64,000 nt of DNA. Source: Selaginella moellendorffii. Its lineage: Eukaryota > Streptophyta > Lycopodiopsida > Selaginellales > Selaginellaceae. A program made the position numbers and the translations under genes. The notes beneath the pieces were generated by a model, which was not told the origin of the DNA, did not search any database, and worked only from the letters and a program-made list of their open reading frames with translations. Positions 29,102-43,839 of this stretch are shown here, piece by piece; positions within the stretch are counted from its first letter, which is position 1; each line of letters begins with the position of its first letter. The stretch covers positions 60,127 to 124,126 of the forward strand of contig NW_003314277.1 in assembly GCF_000143415.4 (NCBI RefSeq), in the 5' to 3' direction.

Positions 29102-31132
29102 ATGCTCTCTTCTATGGTATTACGAGGCTTGGTGGACTCTTCCTCGTCTTCTTCTAGGGCAGCTCTCTCCGTGGGGGAGTGCGCGGCTCTTCTCCGGCAA
29201 TGGGGCAGCGCCAAGAATCTCCTCGAAGGCAGGAAGCTCCATGGATTTCTGCGCGACACCGGGCAAGACCAAGACACATTTCTTGGGAATCTCCTCGTCC
29301 AGATGTATGGGAGCTGCGGTAGCACGGATGAGGCATACGCTGCCTTCTCCAGGATTTCCAGGCGGAATGTCTTCTCGTGGAACATTTTAATCACAGCATT
29401 TGCCCAAGACGGGCATTTGCAACGAGCGGAGATTTTGTTCCAGAAAATGCCCGAGCGTGATCAGGTCTCCTGGAATGTGATCATCGCCGCTTTTTCTCGG
29501 GCCGGCGACATCGATCGGATGCCCGGGCTTTTGGACGCGATGGAGCGGCAGGGAATCTATCCAAACAGGCTGACTTTCGTGGCTCTTCTCGACGCATTTG
29601 ACCGCAGCGAGCTGGATCCATCACGATTTTCTGATGAAGGTAAGCTCCTTCACTCAAAAATCTCGCAGCATGGTTTCCATTTCGATCTCCAGATCCAGAC
29701 TGCTCTGATCAAAATGTATGACAGACTGGGGAGCGTCGAGAAAGCCATCGCGGTGTTTGATCGGATCAGCAGTCCAGACGCCATCGCGTGGAACAGTCTT
29801 CTATCAGCATTTGCTCGGAACGGAGATCTCGACGCCGCAAATGCTTTGTTCCAGCGAATGCCGGAGCGAAGTTTGGTGTCCTGGAACATCGCTATCGCTG
29901 CGAACCTCCACTGCGGCCGTGCAAAGACCGCTCTCTGGTTGCTCCAAGTTATGGATCTCGACGGTGGCGATACCGCAGATAGAGCAATCTTCATCACTGC
30001 TCTCTATGCTTGTGGAGTACTCGAAGAACTGAGACTGGGCGAAGCCATCCACGCCGAGATCGCTGCGTCCGGCCTGGAAACAGACGTTTGCATCGGAACA
30101 GCGCTGATCAGCATGTATGGCAAATGCCACCGAGCTCTACTCGCTCGCCATGCTTTCGACAGGATCAAAGAGAAGAACCAGGTGGCTTGGAACGCGATGA
30201 TCACAGCATACACTCAAAACGGTCGCTTTGATCTTGCGAGGGGTTTGTTCGATCTCATGCCTGGATCAGACGTCGTGTCCTGGACGCTCATGCTCACGGA
30301 GTTCGTGCAGAAGGGACTTATCCGGGAAGCACGAGAGATCTTCGATCGAATTCCCGTCCGGGACACGGCTAGCTGGAACGCCATGATCTCAGCTCACGCA
30401 GGAAATGGAGAAAGCTTGCGAGCTATCGAGCTTCTAGCAAAGATGGATCTGGAAGGATTTGAGGCGGACAGAGCTACGTTTATCGGCGTCTTAGCATCTC
30501 ACTTCGCTCCATCCGAGGCAAGGTTGCTCCAGGATTTGATATCCAGCTCGGGTTGTCGCAGCGATAGCTCAGTCGCCACCGCACTTGTGAGCATGCACGG
30601 CCGATCTGCTCGCCTCGCCACCGCGCGCGAGATCTTCGATGCGACTCGCGAGAAGAACGTCGTGCTGTGGAGCGCGACAATTGGGATCTACGCCGACAAT
30701 GGACTCTTCGACGCGGCCATGGAGCTCTTCTTCCGGATGTGCTTGGAAGGCGTGCATCCAAACGACGTTACGTTCGTGAGCATTCTCTCGGCGAGTGCTC
30801 ACGCGGGGGACTTGAGCAACGCGAGGCAGTGGTTCTTCTCGGTGGCGACGGACTTTGGGGTGGCGTATACCAGGGATCACTACGTTTGCATGGCGGACAT
30901 GCTAGCGCGTTCCGGCCTCATGGATCAAGCACGGGAGCTTGTGGGTGATATGCCGTTTGTGCCGGACAGCTGCTCGTGGAAGACGGTGCTCGCTGGATGT
31001 TTAGTCGCGGGGAGCTTGAAGCAAGCCGAGAGAGTTGCTTGCAGTGTGATTGAATGTGAGCCGGAGGACTCGTCGTCATATATCATGCTGTCAAACATCT
31101 ATTCCGCAGCGAAGGACCAAATTCTTGTCTAG
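29102..31132 (+). CDS. Intronless PLS-class PPR protein D
   Basis: 676 residues from the ATG at 29102 (MLSSMVLRGLVDSSSSSSRA, a Ser-rich presequence-like start); an in-frame start at 29069 would add 11 residues. Repeats run with blocks NVFSWNILITAFAQDGH, QVSWNVIIAAFSRAG, AIAWNSLLSAFARNG, LVSWNIAIAANLHCG and TASWNAMISAHAGNG. The C-terminus contains most of E1 (SSSYIMLSNIYSAAKD) and then stops, with no E2 or DYW. The first ~60 bp upstream of the gene belong to a dispersed repeat, so its promoter may be young or captured. Confidence 0.9.
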   Translation: MLSSMVLRGLVDSSSSSSRAALSVGECAALLRQWGSAKNLLEGRKLHGFLRDTGQDQDTFLGNLLVQMYGSCGSTDEAYAAFSRISRRNVFSWNILITAFAQDGHLQRAEILFQKMPERDQVSWNVIIAAFSRAGDIDRMPGLLDAMERQGIYPNRLTFVALLDAFDRSELDPSRFSDEGKLLHSKISQHGFHFDLQIQTALIKMYDRLGSVEKAIAVFDRISSPDAIAWNSLLSAFARNGDLDAANALFQRMPERSLVSWNIAIAANLHCGRAKTALWLLQVMDLDGGDTADRAIFITALYACGVLEELRLGEAIHAEIAASGLETDVCIGTALISMYGKCHRALLARHAFDRIKEKNQVAWNAMITAYTQNGRFDLARGLFDLMPGSDVVSWTLMLTEFVQKGLIREAREIFDRIPVRDTASWNAMISAHAGNGESLRAIELLAKMDLEGFEADRATFIGVLASHFAPSEARLLQDLISSSGCRSDSSVATALVSMHGRSARLATAREIFDATREKNVVLWSATIGIYADNGLFDAAMELFFRMCLEGVHPNDVTFVSILSASAHAGDLSNARQWFFSVATDFGVAYTRDHYVCMADMLARSGLMDQARELVGDMPFVPDSCSWKTVLAGCLVAGSLKQAERVACSVIECEPEDSSSYIMLSNIYSAAKDQILV

Positions 31133-31768
31133 CTAATTTCCTGGCGGCAAGCTTTCAACTTTGGAGGAGCTAGAAAAGGTAAGCTTCCATTGTTTCGTGA
31201 TTTCACTGTAACATCCAATTCTACAGGAAGATAAGCATCAGTACACCTTCGTGGACTTCTGGAAGAAGGTATTAAGATGTTTTGGATATTGCTGGATTCT
31301 TGGTGCAGCAAACCTTTGACTTTCCACTCTCGCAGCCCACTAACTTCAGTTGCTAGATTTCTCAATAGGATATCGCGGTAAGATTTCTTGACTTTCTAGC
31401 AGCGTTTCCCAAGCTTGTCGGCAGATCTATGCGGTAGATCGGTCATTTTGGTCGCCCAGAAGTGGTGCAGTAAAGTGAACTTCTCATGGTTACATCTAAG
31501 AGGTAAAGTGCGTTTCTTCAAAGGATACTTTTTTGGTCCAGCACACATTTGACTTGCGACTTTCTATGCACAGCCACCAACTTTTAGCAGGCCGAGCTCT
31601 CGGTTTAAATGTTATCCGCAGCAGCAGCAGCAGCACTCTCATCTTCAGGAAACTCGCTTCACTTCATCCGGGAAAAGCTAGAACAAGCTCTTTCTTGATC
31701 GTGGTATGTGATTTCACGAGTGAAAGCTTTGATATCTGTGTTCACTAATTCGTGAAAATCTAGCAAAG
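31133..31768. other. Intergenic/leader DNA before the BAHD gene, with a CAG-type microsatellite
   Basis: Contains a (gca)n run near 31619-31636 and several T-rich tracts. No frame with recognisable similarity. Part of it is probably the 5' leader of the acyltransferase gene. Confidence 0.4.
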
Positions 31769-33155
31769 ATGGCCTCGCGCTTGAACGTCTACGCCGAGAA
31801 GCCAATGACTATCAAACCGGCGCGTCCCACCAAGAACCAGACCATATTTCTCAGCAACTTGGACCAGCAACTCTTCTTCCACGTCGAGATGCTTTTCATG
31901 TACGATGTCCAGTCCCCGGACACGGGAGACGTGGTGGACAACGTACGCAACGCTCTCGCCGAAGCTCTCGTTCCATACTACTTCGCGGCGGGGAGATTCA
32001 GAGTGAACGAGCAAGAGAAGAGGCTTGAGGTGGAGTGCAATGGAGCCGGGGCAGACTTTGCCGGGGCCTACTGCGATTCCACCATCGCCGAGCTGGGCGA
32101 TTTGCGAATTCCCAATCCAGACTTCCGGAAGCTGCTCGTTTACCCGGTTGATGTAAAGAGGATCGAAGATATCCCCTTGTTCTCTATCCAGGTAAGCCAG
32201 AACTTCCTCTCTTTTCATTCTTTCTTTGTTCTTATCGCTCTTCTTTGTGTTCTTGAAGGTGACGAGATTCAAATGTGGGGGATTCATTGTCGGGATTTAC
32301 ACCAGCCATATCGTGTTTGATGGGATTTCGGGATGCCAGTTCTTCAGCGACATCGGCAGGATCTCTCGCGGCGAGTCCATCGCGGCCAAGGCAACCATGA
32401 CTCCCGACAGGACGACCCTCCGCTCGCGGTCGCCACCGAGAATCTCCTACGCCCACCCGGAGCTCATGAGTCTCCCGGACATTCCCGCGAGGCTGCTCTT
32501 CAACCCGGCCTCGTACGACGTCTCCAAGCCCCCAGTGCACGCCTTCAAGACGTTCTCCTTCTCTCTCGCGCAGCTCGATCTTCTCAAAAAGAGAGCTATT
32601 GAGGGAGGAGAGGTCTCCCGCTGCTCCACTTTTGAGGCCCTCACAGGCCACGTCTGGAAGGCACGCACCACCGCTCTTGGGATGGACCCATCCTCCAGGG
32701 CCAAGCTCTTCGTGGCGATGAACATCCGGGACAAGCTCAAGAGCCCGGCGCTGCCCGACGGCTTCACGGGCAACGCGGTGGTGGCGGCGCCGTGCGTTGA
32801 CACGACCGTTGACTCGGTAGTCAATGGTTCGCTGTCGCTGTGTGTGCGCAAGGTCCGGGATGCAATCGCGAGCGTGAACGAGGAGTACATCCGGTCGGAG
32901 ATCGACTGGTGCGAGGTCAACGGGCACGGGATCATTGACCTGCCCGGCGGCATGATCATCACACCCTGGTCAAAGCTGCCTTTTGATGGCGTTGACTTTG
33001 GATGGGGGGCGCCCACGTACATCGCGGCCCCGGTCAACGACAGGCCCGAGTACGTGCTGGTGCTGTCCAGCTGCAAAGGGGATGGCGGCGTGGACGTGTT
33101 CATGGCGATGGAGTTTCACAAGATGAGAAAGCTGGAGGAGTGCCTCAGTATCTGA
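31769..33155 (+). CDS. BAHD-family (HxxxD) acyltransferase
   Basis: BAHD enzymes transfer acyl groups from CoA thioesters to alcohols or amines in the cytosol; this group includes hydroxycinnamoyl and feruloyl transferases. Two exons, 31769-32191 and 32259-33155, give 439 residues. The catalytic HxxxD motif is SHIVFDG (around residue 157), placed as usual just after the position of the single intron. The structural DFGWG motif is present near the C-terminus (FDGVDFGWGAPTY). The N-terminal half has the usual YPxAGR-like site as YYFAAGRFR. The substrate cannot be assigned. Resemblance to hydroxycinnamoyl and omega-hydroxyacid feruloyl transferases is a general impression only. Confidence 0.92.
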
Positions 33156-33892
33156 GTGTTTTGTTTGTACAGTAAGATTCTATAATCTGTCAGCAAGTGG
33201 AAGTATTTGTATACTTTATCTGGTACAACAGCGAGGTCAAAGCCCCGCTCATGATCATCCATTGAAAGAATTCAGCTGTTCTTCTCGCCCGCCAAGGCCG
33301 AAGTCGCGAGAAGAAGCGGGACCTTGGTGGATCAAACTGTCTGGCGGACACGATTCGCTAAAGGAGATTAATGGTTTCTTTTTCTTTTTCTGACGGATTT
33401 ATACACACTACAGTGACAGAACTTTCAGGCATTTGGACGGAGCTAAGACATGTTACTGCTCGTGGATCAGCCCGTCCACTTCTCACAAAATCGTTCAAGA
33501 TCAGCTCGTCGCAAAGGAAAACAGAGCTTAGAGCAGCTTTTCGCGGTTCCAGAGTTTCTGGTGGGGATTGACTGGTTTGCATTTGGAGTAGCAGCAGAGG
33601 TTTTCAAGATCTGGAGCAGAGGACGAAGCAATGTATGTCTCGAGCAGTTAAGGGGACGAGGAGTCCCTCGAAAAATGATGAGAGATCTATACTTGAGGAA
33701 GGACTCGTGGCGAAAGTGAAAAGAATCGCAAGCATTCTCGTCTTTGATGAAGAGTTGACTCCAACAGTGTTGAGAATGGAAGAGTGTCGGATGAGTAAAG
33801 GAGACCTCGGTCTAATTCACTCCGCAAACGAGGGTATATTCTTACCATTTGAAATATAAATATTTGACTAGCCCACAAGCACGGGTTGGGAT
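33156..33892. other. Intergenic DNA between BAHD and AAE15/16 genes
   Basis: Several frames of 60-90 residues exist but none resembles a known protein or has splice-consistent extensions. No repeats noticed. The last ~50 bp are AT-rich and precede the ATG at 33893. Confidence 0.35.
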
Positions 33893-36912
<3,020 letters not shown>

Positions 36913-37051
36913 ATATGTGTACAACAATGATTCATCATGCTTAAACCGTAATAACAACTTACTATGTGAAACAGCCATTTTCACTTCAATGGAGAGCTAC
37001 AAACCTCGTACACAAGGCTAAATTCTTACGCGGCAAAAACAATGCGATAAA

Positions 37052-38992
37052 ATGGCCTCTATACAATCGAGCACGGTTACGATCTGTGATTATGCCAGGA
37101 AAGGGCAATTGCCAGAAGCGAAACGTGTTTTTGAAAGAATGCCTCAGCTAGATACTGCATGCTGTAATGCAATGCTCGCGGCTTATTCACGATACAGATT
37201 GCTAGATTTAGCCCATCAAACCTTTGAGAGCATACCTCAGCCGAATCTCATTTCATGGTCCACCATTATCTCTGCTTATGCCCAAGCTGGGCATCTTGAT
37301 AGCGCCCGAGAACTGCTTCATCTTATGCCTTTGCACAATCTTGTGCCGTGGACTGCGATGCTCGCAGCGTACGCTCGAGCCGGCTCGCTCTCTCTAGCAG
37401 AGCATATCTTTGAGATGATGCCCGAACGAGATCTTGTATGCTTCAATACTTTGCTTGCGGCCTATGCCACGCTCGGGCTCGTAAACCAGGCCGAGAGATT
37501 CTTTCATGAAATGCCCCAGCGAGATCTTTGCTCGTGGAATAGTCTACTTTCCGCAATGGCCATGCCAAATGATGCCCAAAAGGTTTGGGAGAATATGCCC
37601 CAGAGAAATCTAGTTTCTTGGAACACAATGCTGGGTCTCTACTTAGATTGCGGTAAATTGGATGCCGCCAAGCTGGTGTTTGAGGACATGCCGGAGGGGA
37701 ATCTAGCAGCGTGGACTTCCATGATCAGAGCATATGCCGACGCCGGATACCCAGAATATGCTCAAAGTATTTTTCTACAGATGCCGAAGCACGACCTCGT
37801 GGCATGGAATGCTTACCTGGCTGCGTATAGTAACAATGGTCATGTAGATCAGGCAAAGAAAATATTTAATAGGATGCCATGGAGAGATATAGTGTCGTGG
37901 ACAACCATAGTTGTCGCAGCTGCCCAGTATGGGTATTTGGAAGAATCCTTACGATTGCTGTATTGCATGCCGTACTGGAACACTTTGGCGTGCAATGCCG
38001 CGCTCGCAGCCTTGGCGAAAGCTAATAGAATGCAGAAATTAGAAATCATGATCGATTATATTTTTGAAAAAGATATTGTAACGTGGAACATACTTTTGAC
38101 TGCTTTTGCCACGAATGGGGATTTTGAGCGAGTCATGGACCTTTTCAATTCTGCGTTCGAGAAAAATATGGTATCCTGGAATATTGTGGTATCCTTTCTT
38201 GCTTGCAAGGGCCAATTAGAGGAAGCGAGAATCTATTTTGAGACTATGCCGGAGCAAAACACTGTACCATTATGCGCATTAATTTCTGCATACGCCCGAA
38301 TGGGGCACCTAGACGAGGCAAAACAACTTTATAGAGCTGTACATATTGAGAGCACTGAAATAAAAACGGCAATGATCAGCGCGTTTGCAGAAAATGGCTG
38401 TGTAGAAGACGCCAAATACCTGTTTGAAAGTGGTACAAATCATGATTTGGTGTCGTGGACTGCTTTTATGACCGCATTTGCCATTAATGGGCATTTTTGT
38501 CATTGTGGGTCCTTGTTCCTGCGTATGCCCGAAAGGGACGTGGTTGCATGGACCACACTGCTTGTAGCTTACGCACAGAACGGCAGGTCCGACGAGGCAC
38601 TATACGTTTTCCACTCCATGAACGCCATGGACGTGTCCGTGGATGGATGCTTTGGCTGTGCGCTCGTGGCATGCAGCCACGTTGGCAGCGTCTACGCGGC
38701 AAGATCTTGCTTCGTGTCGATAGAGATGGACTTCCATGTACAGCCCGTGAAGCTCCACTTTCGGTGCATGATCGATGTCTTGGGGAGAGCCGGGTATTTG
38801 CATTCTGCCCAGGAGCTGCTCAAAACCATGCCCTTCGAGCCCGAGACTGGGGACTGGAAGTGCCTCTTGGGGGCATGTAGGAGCTGCAGATCCTCCGTTG
38901 AGTTTGGGAATTTCGTTGCCAAGAATGTCATTGACAAGGATCCGAGAGGAGCTGCTGGTTATGTCCTTGCAGCCAACATGATCGTCTCTTAG
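37052..38992 (+). CDS. Intronless PPR protein E (long S-motif array), intact member of a duplicated pair
   Basis: 646 residues from MASIQSSTVTICDYARKGQL. The array consists mostly of ~31-residue S-type repeats, each with a MP.(R/N).(L/V)(V/I)SW...L.AYA pattern, for example NLISWSTIISAYAQAGH, NLVPWTAMLAAYARAG and DIVSWTTIVVAAAQYG. Few longer P or L motifs are present until residue ~490. The protein ends in E1 (AAGYVLAANMIVS). There is no clear Arg-rich presequence; a frame-consistent ATG upstream was not found, so targeting is uncertain. The paralogue at 59635-61490 is broken by a stop, deletions and an internal inversion, leaving this as the working copy. Confidence 0.88.
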   Translation: MASIQSSTVTICDYARKGQLPEAKRVFERMPQLDTACCNAMLAAYSRYRLLDLAHQTFESIPQPNLISWSTIISAYAQAGHLDSARELLHLMPLHNLVPWTAMLAAYARAGSLSLAEHIFEMMPERDLVCFNTLLAAYATLGLVNQAERFFHEMPQRDLCSWNSLLSAMAMPNDAQKVWENMPQRNLVSWNTMLGLYLDCGKLDAAKLVFEDMPEGNLAAWTSMIRAYADAGYPEYAQSIFLQMPKHDLVAWNAYLAAYSNNGHVDQAKKIFNRMPWRDIVSWTTIVVAAAQYGYLEESLRLLYCMPYWNTLACNAALAALAKANRMQKLEIMIDYIFEKDIVTWNILLTAFATNGDFERVMDLFNSAFEKNMVSWNIVVSFLACKGQLEEARIYFETMPEQNTVPLCALISAYARMGHLDEAKQLYRAVHIESTEIKTAMISAFAENGCVEDAKYLFESGTNHDLVSWTAFMTAFAINGHFCHCGSLFLRMPERDVVAWTTLLVAYAQNGRSDEALYVFHSMNAMDVSVDGCFGCALVACSHVGSVYAARSCFVSIEMDFHVQPVKLHFRCMIDVLGRAGYLHSAQELLKTMPFEPETGDWKCLLGACRSCRSSVEFGNFVAKNVIDKDPRGAAGYVLAANMIVS

Positions 38993-39104
38993 TTCTAAGC
39001 TAGAGTCGATGAGTTCTAAAGATCTCAAACTTCGACCATCAGTCGTGATGGTTGTTCAATTGTTCATGGCTATCGATTCTCGGCAGCACGAAAAGTAACA
39101 AAGG

Positions 39105-40079
39105 CTATGGCATTAGCATAGCATCCACTCTCTCTTCCAGCTCTTTGGCAACCAGTGTTTGGATCCCAGGGAGCGTCCAGTGCAGCACCCGGTTGCCAAA
39201 AAACATCCGGAGGAGACCCGAAACAAGAAGCTTGTCATTGGCGCTTACCTTGCGCGCCACCGGGAAGCTCAGAATGCTGCTCTCGTAGCCGTGCTGTCAC
39301 AAACAATCGCTCCTACGAGCAGCAGTCTTATCTTCTCAGTCACAGGCGAGAAGCTGCGTTCGATCTCCTCGCTGTGCACGAGCCTGGCGTTGAGTGCCCT
39401 GGCCGCCTCCTCGGTTCGCAGCCTCACTCGTTCCTCCAGCTCCACCAACAAGCTCTTCTTGTCTGGATAGCGCTGGAAGCTCTCCCAGAGGAGCTTGGCA
39501 CTACCGCTTTTGATCGTCCCTTTGGATTCAAGCTGACGTCTGAATTCCTTGACGCTGCTGCTCGAGATCTTGTTTCCGGGCTTGCCGGGCTTGACCATCA
39601 CGTAGCCGAGAGGATGGAACTCTGCACAGCCCCACCAGCCATCGCCGAGCACCAGGCAGTGGAGCCTGTTTGCCGACGAGTTCCTGATCGCTGTCCCCAT
39701 GCCCGCCTGGCTCGGTGCCTGGTACATACAGTCCGGCCACTTGGTTTCGTCCCGCCCGCCTTGCACGACGACAAGAACAGCGCTGGGAAGACTCTTGTCT
39801 AGCTTGAAATCGTAACTGTAGCATTTGATCACGCCATTAAGCTGCTGCTCGCAGCGAGCGGAGGTGGCTTTGCCTTTGTACTTCCGTGGTTCTCCGTCGA
39901 CGGGCTTTGGAGAGAATCGCGTGAGTAAGTTGGAGAGCAAAGCCGTGAGGAGCCATGCCCGCGTAGTTCTTTTGAGACTGCCGTAAGCGCTGCCGTGCCT
40001 TTGGATCTCAAAAAGAAGCTCACTCTTCGCTCACGAGGGCGCCATCGCCACCTGGACCAGCGCTGCTGTGTGGCTCCAT
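39105..40079 (-). pseudogene. Unknown 359-residue gene, copy 2 (broken)
   Basis: Aligned with copy 3 in the duplicated block, this copy has lost about 25 bp near 40020 and about 45 bp near 40050-40070 in the N-terminal part. It also lost 9 bp at GELIDGEP and 12 bp at LVFDKIVH, and one base near 39287 shifts the frame so that the last ~60 residues are lost. The middle 220 residues are still open (blocks LDKSLPSAVLVVVQGG and LVLGDGWWGCAEFHPLG). Preservation of the middle suggests recent decay. Confidence 0.8.
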
Positions 40080-40282
40080 CAAGTTTTTAGGGTTCTTGCG
40101 GGCGGGAATCTCCGTTGGAGCTTGAGAACTCTAGCGTGATGAAGCCACAAGAATCTTGTCAATTTCGATTCGAAAGAGCATCGTTCCCACGCAGCAATCT
40201 TTGTAACGAAGCAGGATAACTTGGATGTAGTAAGTGTAGTGAAGTGAAAATCTAGAACAGTTTAAACTACGATGGAACTATT

Positions 40283-41042
40283 TTACATCATGTGAAATAC
40301 TGGAGTCTTGGTGAAAAACTCGGTGATCACCAAGGCGAGGAAGCCAAGCATCGCGGTTCGCCCATTCCAGCGCTCCGCCATGGCTCTAAATGGCCCAAGC
40401 GATCTGCTGTCCGGGCTCTCGCCCTTAAACATGGGCACCAGCGACGCGTACGCGAATAGCTGTGCCACCGCCAGAAAATGGAAAAGACCAGTGCTCCCCG
40501 GCGAGTAGAGCTGCTCCGCCACCGTTTGTCCCGTCATTCGCTCCACCGCGAATGCCCACACCAATCCTACCATTGCCTGTTTGACAAGTTCACGTTACTT
40601 ACTTGGTTGATCTAGAAAAAAACGCGAAGAAAAATCACCAATCGCTTACCAGTCTTCCGTTGATCGTTTCCGGGCCGGCTCCATCGAACGCCATCAAGCT
40701 GGGGAACGATCGATCGCCAGTCTCTGGTCGCCTCTCGACCTCTGGCCTGGGATAGAATGATCCGGACGATGGGACGGCTCCAAACACGGAGCGCTTCTCC
40801 GACTCGTTCTCGGCCTGGTTCTTGAGCACCTCCTCGCGGGTGATCTCCTTCTTGGTGCCGTCGAGAACGCCACTGATGCCGCCATCGCCACCATCCCTTG
40901 ATTTGTTCGAGGACGCTCTTACTACTACTAGATTTCTTGTCCCGATGGAGCTTGTGGATGATTGCGATTGGACATGGATCTTGTTGGAGATGAGCGAGGA
41001 AGAAGAGAGAGCTGCGATACCGCTGCCTGTGACGAGTGCCAT
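40283..41042 (-). CDS. ELIP: Early light-induced protein, copy 2 (chloroplast)
   Basis: Two exons, 41042-40650 and 40576-40283 (131 + 97 = 228 residues). It has a Ser-rich transit peptide (MALVTGSGIAALSSSSLIS), both ExxNGRxAM helices (ETINGRLAMVGLVWAF and ERWNGRTAMLGFLAL) and a final TEFFTKTPVFHMM. The intron position is identical to the other copies. It lies in duplication block A; its counterpart is ELIP-4. An upstream in-frame ATG at 41078 would add 12 residues but lies closer to the TATA box and does not extend the transit peptide usefully. Confidence 0.95.
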
Positions 41043-41121
41043 TGTTTTGAGCTGGGAGCTAGCTAGAAAAAAATTCAACAGTGCAACAATGAGCTACTTT
41101 CTTTGGCAAATGACACACAGG

Positions 41122-41229
41122 TATTTATACGGAGTGGGGATTGTATAACGTGGCAAATTTGACTTTCCATACGTGGCAAAATTGAGGTCTCGGCTCGTGT
41201 CCACTGTATGTGTCGCATCTTGTGCGGTG
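41122..41229 (-). promoter_or_regulatory. ELIP-2 upstream module
   Basis: On the minus strand, reading toward the gene: the box acatacagtggacacgagc (41191-41229), two gccacgt elements (41171-41177 and 41148-41154), and a tataaata box at 41122-41129, 80 bp before the ATG. The order matches ELIP-1; the ACGT element is doubled here and in ELIP-4. Confidence 0.65.
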
Positions 41230-41449
41230 AAAATGGCCACAGGTAAAAGTTCTCAAGGTGTGATATTTTTGAACTTTCGTTTCATTTCACCATTAGCACA
41301 GCAGGATGTTGTTTTTTTTCTGAAACAATTGTCTGTATATAGTTATGTATGACATGTTTAATAAGCAAGATCTAATCATGCTGGAGGTCTTGATGGACTT
41401 GCAAAAAAAGTGGCAAATGCCAAGGAAGGTTACTTGAGAGCATGTCTAC

Positions 41450-41806
41450 TTGACTATCTCTCCTGTATATCACGAGAAAGAAAAAGAAACGAGTTGAGAG
41501 AAACAAAAGAGAAAATCATGGAAAACTCATACAGTCTTGAAGAACCAAAATGCAGTCTGTGTTCGCAAGATGGTAAAGAGCTTGTGAGCCACAGTACTGC
41601 CTTGAATGCTCGCTTATATTTTCTTGTGATTCTCTCCGTGGCACCAAACCATCGATTGAGGCAATTGCTTCGTCTAGAACCACAATCTCCGTTCTGTTCC
41701 TTGCCAGACAAAGTAGCTGCTTTTCACCCATGCTACAATTCTCCCCACTTCCAGCACTATGAGTTATAATACCAACATGATCAGTGGAGGCTTTAGAAAA
41801 TACCAA
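41450..41806 (-). pseudogene. Fragment of an ABCC-type (MRP) ABC transporter nucleotide-binding domain
   Basis: The minus frame reads GENCSMGEKQLLCLARNRTE, then IVVLDEAIASID, then LANTDCILVLQD. This is the order signature - Walker B - H-loop region of an ABCC second nucleotide-binding domain (consensus ENxSxGQxQLLCLARxLL, ILVLDEATASID). The Q of the signature is E and T is I in DEATAS. The H-loop histidine region is degraded. No transmembrane part is seen on either side. Confidence 0.7.
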
Positions 41807-41829
41807 CAGAACATACTAACTTCAGAATC

Positions 41830-43839
41830 TGAACCTTCTCAGCATTGATTGTTACCAATTTTGGCACCTTCCAGATTTTCTTTAGAATATTCTAATTTTG
41901 TTTCCGATTTTAAGACTAAAAAAAAAACATCACACACATTGTGAGGGCCAAGCCAAGCACTCACAACATGAAATAAGTTAATATTAACGAGGTCAAAAGT
42001 ACACTAAAGGTTCACACTTTCACTCGATAAAGTTGTCCAGCTTACACTAAAGTTTGTTTAGCAAGCTTGCTTACTTGGCCATCATCTCTTGAAATGCCTT
42101 TGATTTTACACCACCATCAAAGAGTTGCAAGCGACACAAGGCCATGACTTCCAAAGTGTCACTGCATTGTTAGTAATATAGAAAAAAAACATTTTACACA
42201 AAATAACTGCTGTTTATCTTTTAATTTCCACTTTTCTTGTGCTTCTTTCATCTTGCACTAGATGAAAGCCTCCTCAATAGGACTGTTTTCCATCTTTCTG
42301 TGAGAAGGCCTAAGTAGAGGGCTCTTGGAACTGGGCAAAAGCTTCTTAGCTCTTTTAACATTCTTGACATGCCCAGGCTCTTTCCATGTGAGGTAGCTCG
42401 ACTTATCATAAACCTGTGTGCTATTTAGTATGCTACAAATACCTTCCACACTGGCTACTTTGCTGCGTCTAGAGTTTTTCTCAATGCTGTATCAAGAAAA
42501 ATCTTCTTGACAGCTTCCTTTGCTTCTCTCTTGATTCAAGGGATTGTCAGGACCGAGACTGACACCCCAGAGTTCAAATGCTGGGCGAGTTTTAAACCAG
42601 CACATCTGTATAGAGAGGAACTTTGTCTTGTAAAATCAAATAAAAAACAAATATTGCACTCATGATAACAACAATCATGAATGTTGATTCATATTAGATT
42701 TGAGACAAAAAAGTGCTTTTTAATAATAATGAAAAAATCTATAAGATGACCAAAATAAACTTGCAATTATCTATATAGGAATCAAGCCCAAAAGATTATA
42801 AGAATTTTAAAGAATCATTGTATTGGATTTAGTAGATTTGTGTGAATTATTTTTAAGTTGCACTTTTTCTATTTATTATAAACATATACATTTATGGAAA
42901 GGAGTTAGTGCAATTTTTTTTCTTTTTTACCAATTAGTAAATAATACCCTAGTGAGCATCATGAATTTATAAAAACAACTTACAAAGCTAAACAAATTAA
43001 AGACATGCAAATATCTTGGCAAGTACTTTCATTAACATCTACATTTAAAATGCCATATTTTTTAAAAGTAAGAATGATAATATTTTTACTTTCCATTCTT
43101 TTTTCAGCCCACTAGATGAAAAAAACATATGGAGCTGAATTAATGTATACCAAATTCCTTGGGCATCATTGATTTTCTTTACAAAAAAAAAAGCAAATAA
43201 AATGAACTCAATATGGAAAGCAATCAACAGGCTATTACAATAATAGTTCCATCATCCATCACTCAAAGCAAGGGAAGTTACATATAAGCAAAAACAAATC
43301 TTCCCCCACTCTGTTTAACAGAGTCTAATGAATGTTCACTCTTTCTTAACGATACTTTTTGAAATAAATGGGTAAGAATCAATGGATATTATTTTTTTTT
43401 CCGAATGCTCAAAATCTAAAGCTTCCAACCTATATGTTTATATTTATACTTATCTAAAATTTTAAAGAGTTCAGTTTAGCTAGCTTAAACTTTAGTCAGA
43501 GAAGTGAACTCGATCAACACCATGCCATCACAACTCCACTGGTTATTCTCAGGATAGTTGTTCTTGAATGCCACAAGGTCACCCTAATTTTGAGGAGCCA
43601 CAAGCTGAGTAAATAGAAACGTCAAAACTGTGTCGGTGCTGAAGGGTCAAATGAAAGAGGGCATAAACCCTCATGCCAATTTTTATAAAACCAATCGTAC
43701 AAGCAGTTCCTGTGCATAATCAAGATGCCCGACTTGGGCACTATGGTGGAAGTGTATAAGTAGCGAGCATTACATTCCAGCAGGCAGGATCAAGCTCTGG
43801 CATTCTTTCAAATAATGGCAATTACGTTTTAAGTAAAAT
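41830..43839. other. AT-rich intergenic DNA, nothing recognised
   Basis: No gene is recognised. A ~65-bp stretch at 42579-42644 is nearly identical to the reverse complement of 63852-63917. Long A/T runs occur at 41919, 42183, 43182 and 43390. Confidence 0.45.

Larger units (their letters stand above)
36914..41250. repeat. Segmental duplication, copy A (PPR-E, unknown gene copy 2, ELIP-2)
   Basis: The sequence from just after the AAE15/16 stop to past the ELIP-2 promoter aligns throughout with 59506-63851 in the same orientation. It includes non-coding parts such as catgcttaaacc.taataacaacttactatgt and the spacers between genes. Identity is high, with scattered indels. The alignment ends at ggtaaaagtt near 41238. 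Confidence 0.85.

Noticed and set aside
39155-39802. 215-codon plus-strand frame across the unknown gene copy 2, and the equivalent at 61681-62319
   Set aside because: Both are antisense to the 359-residue gene; the minus-strand reading is the one shared with copy 1.
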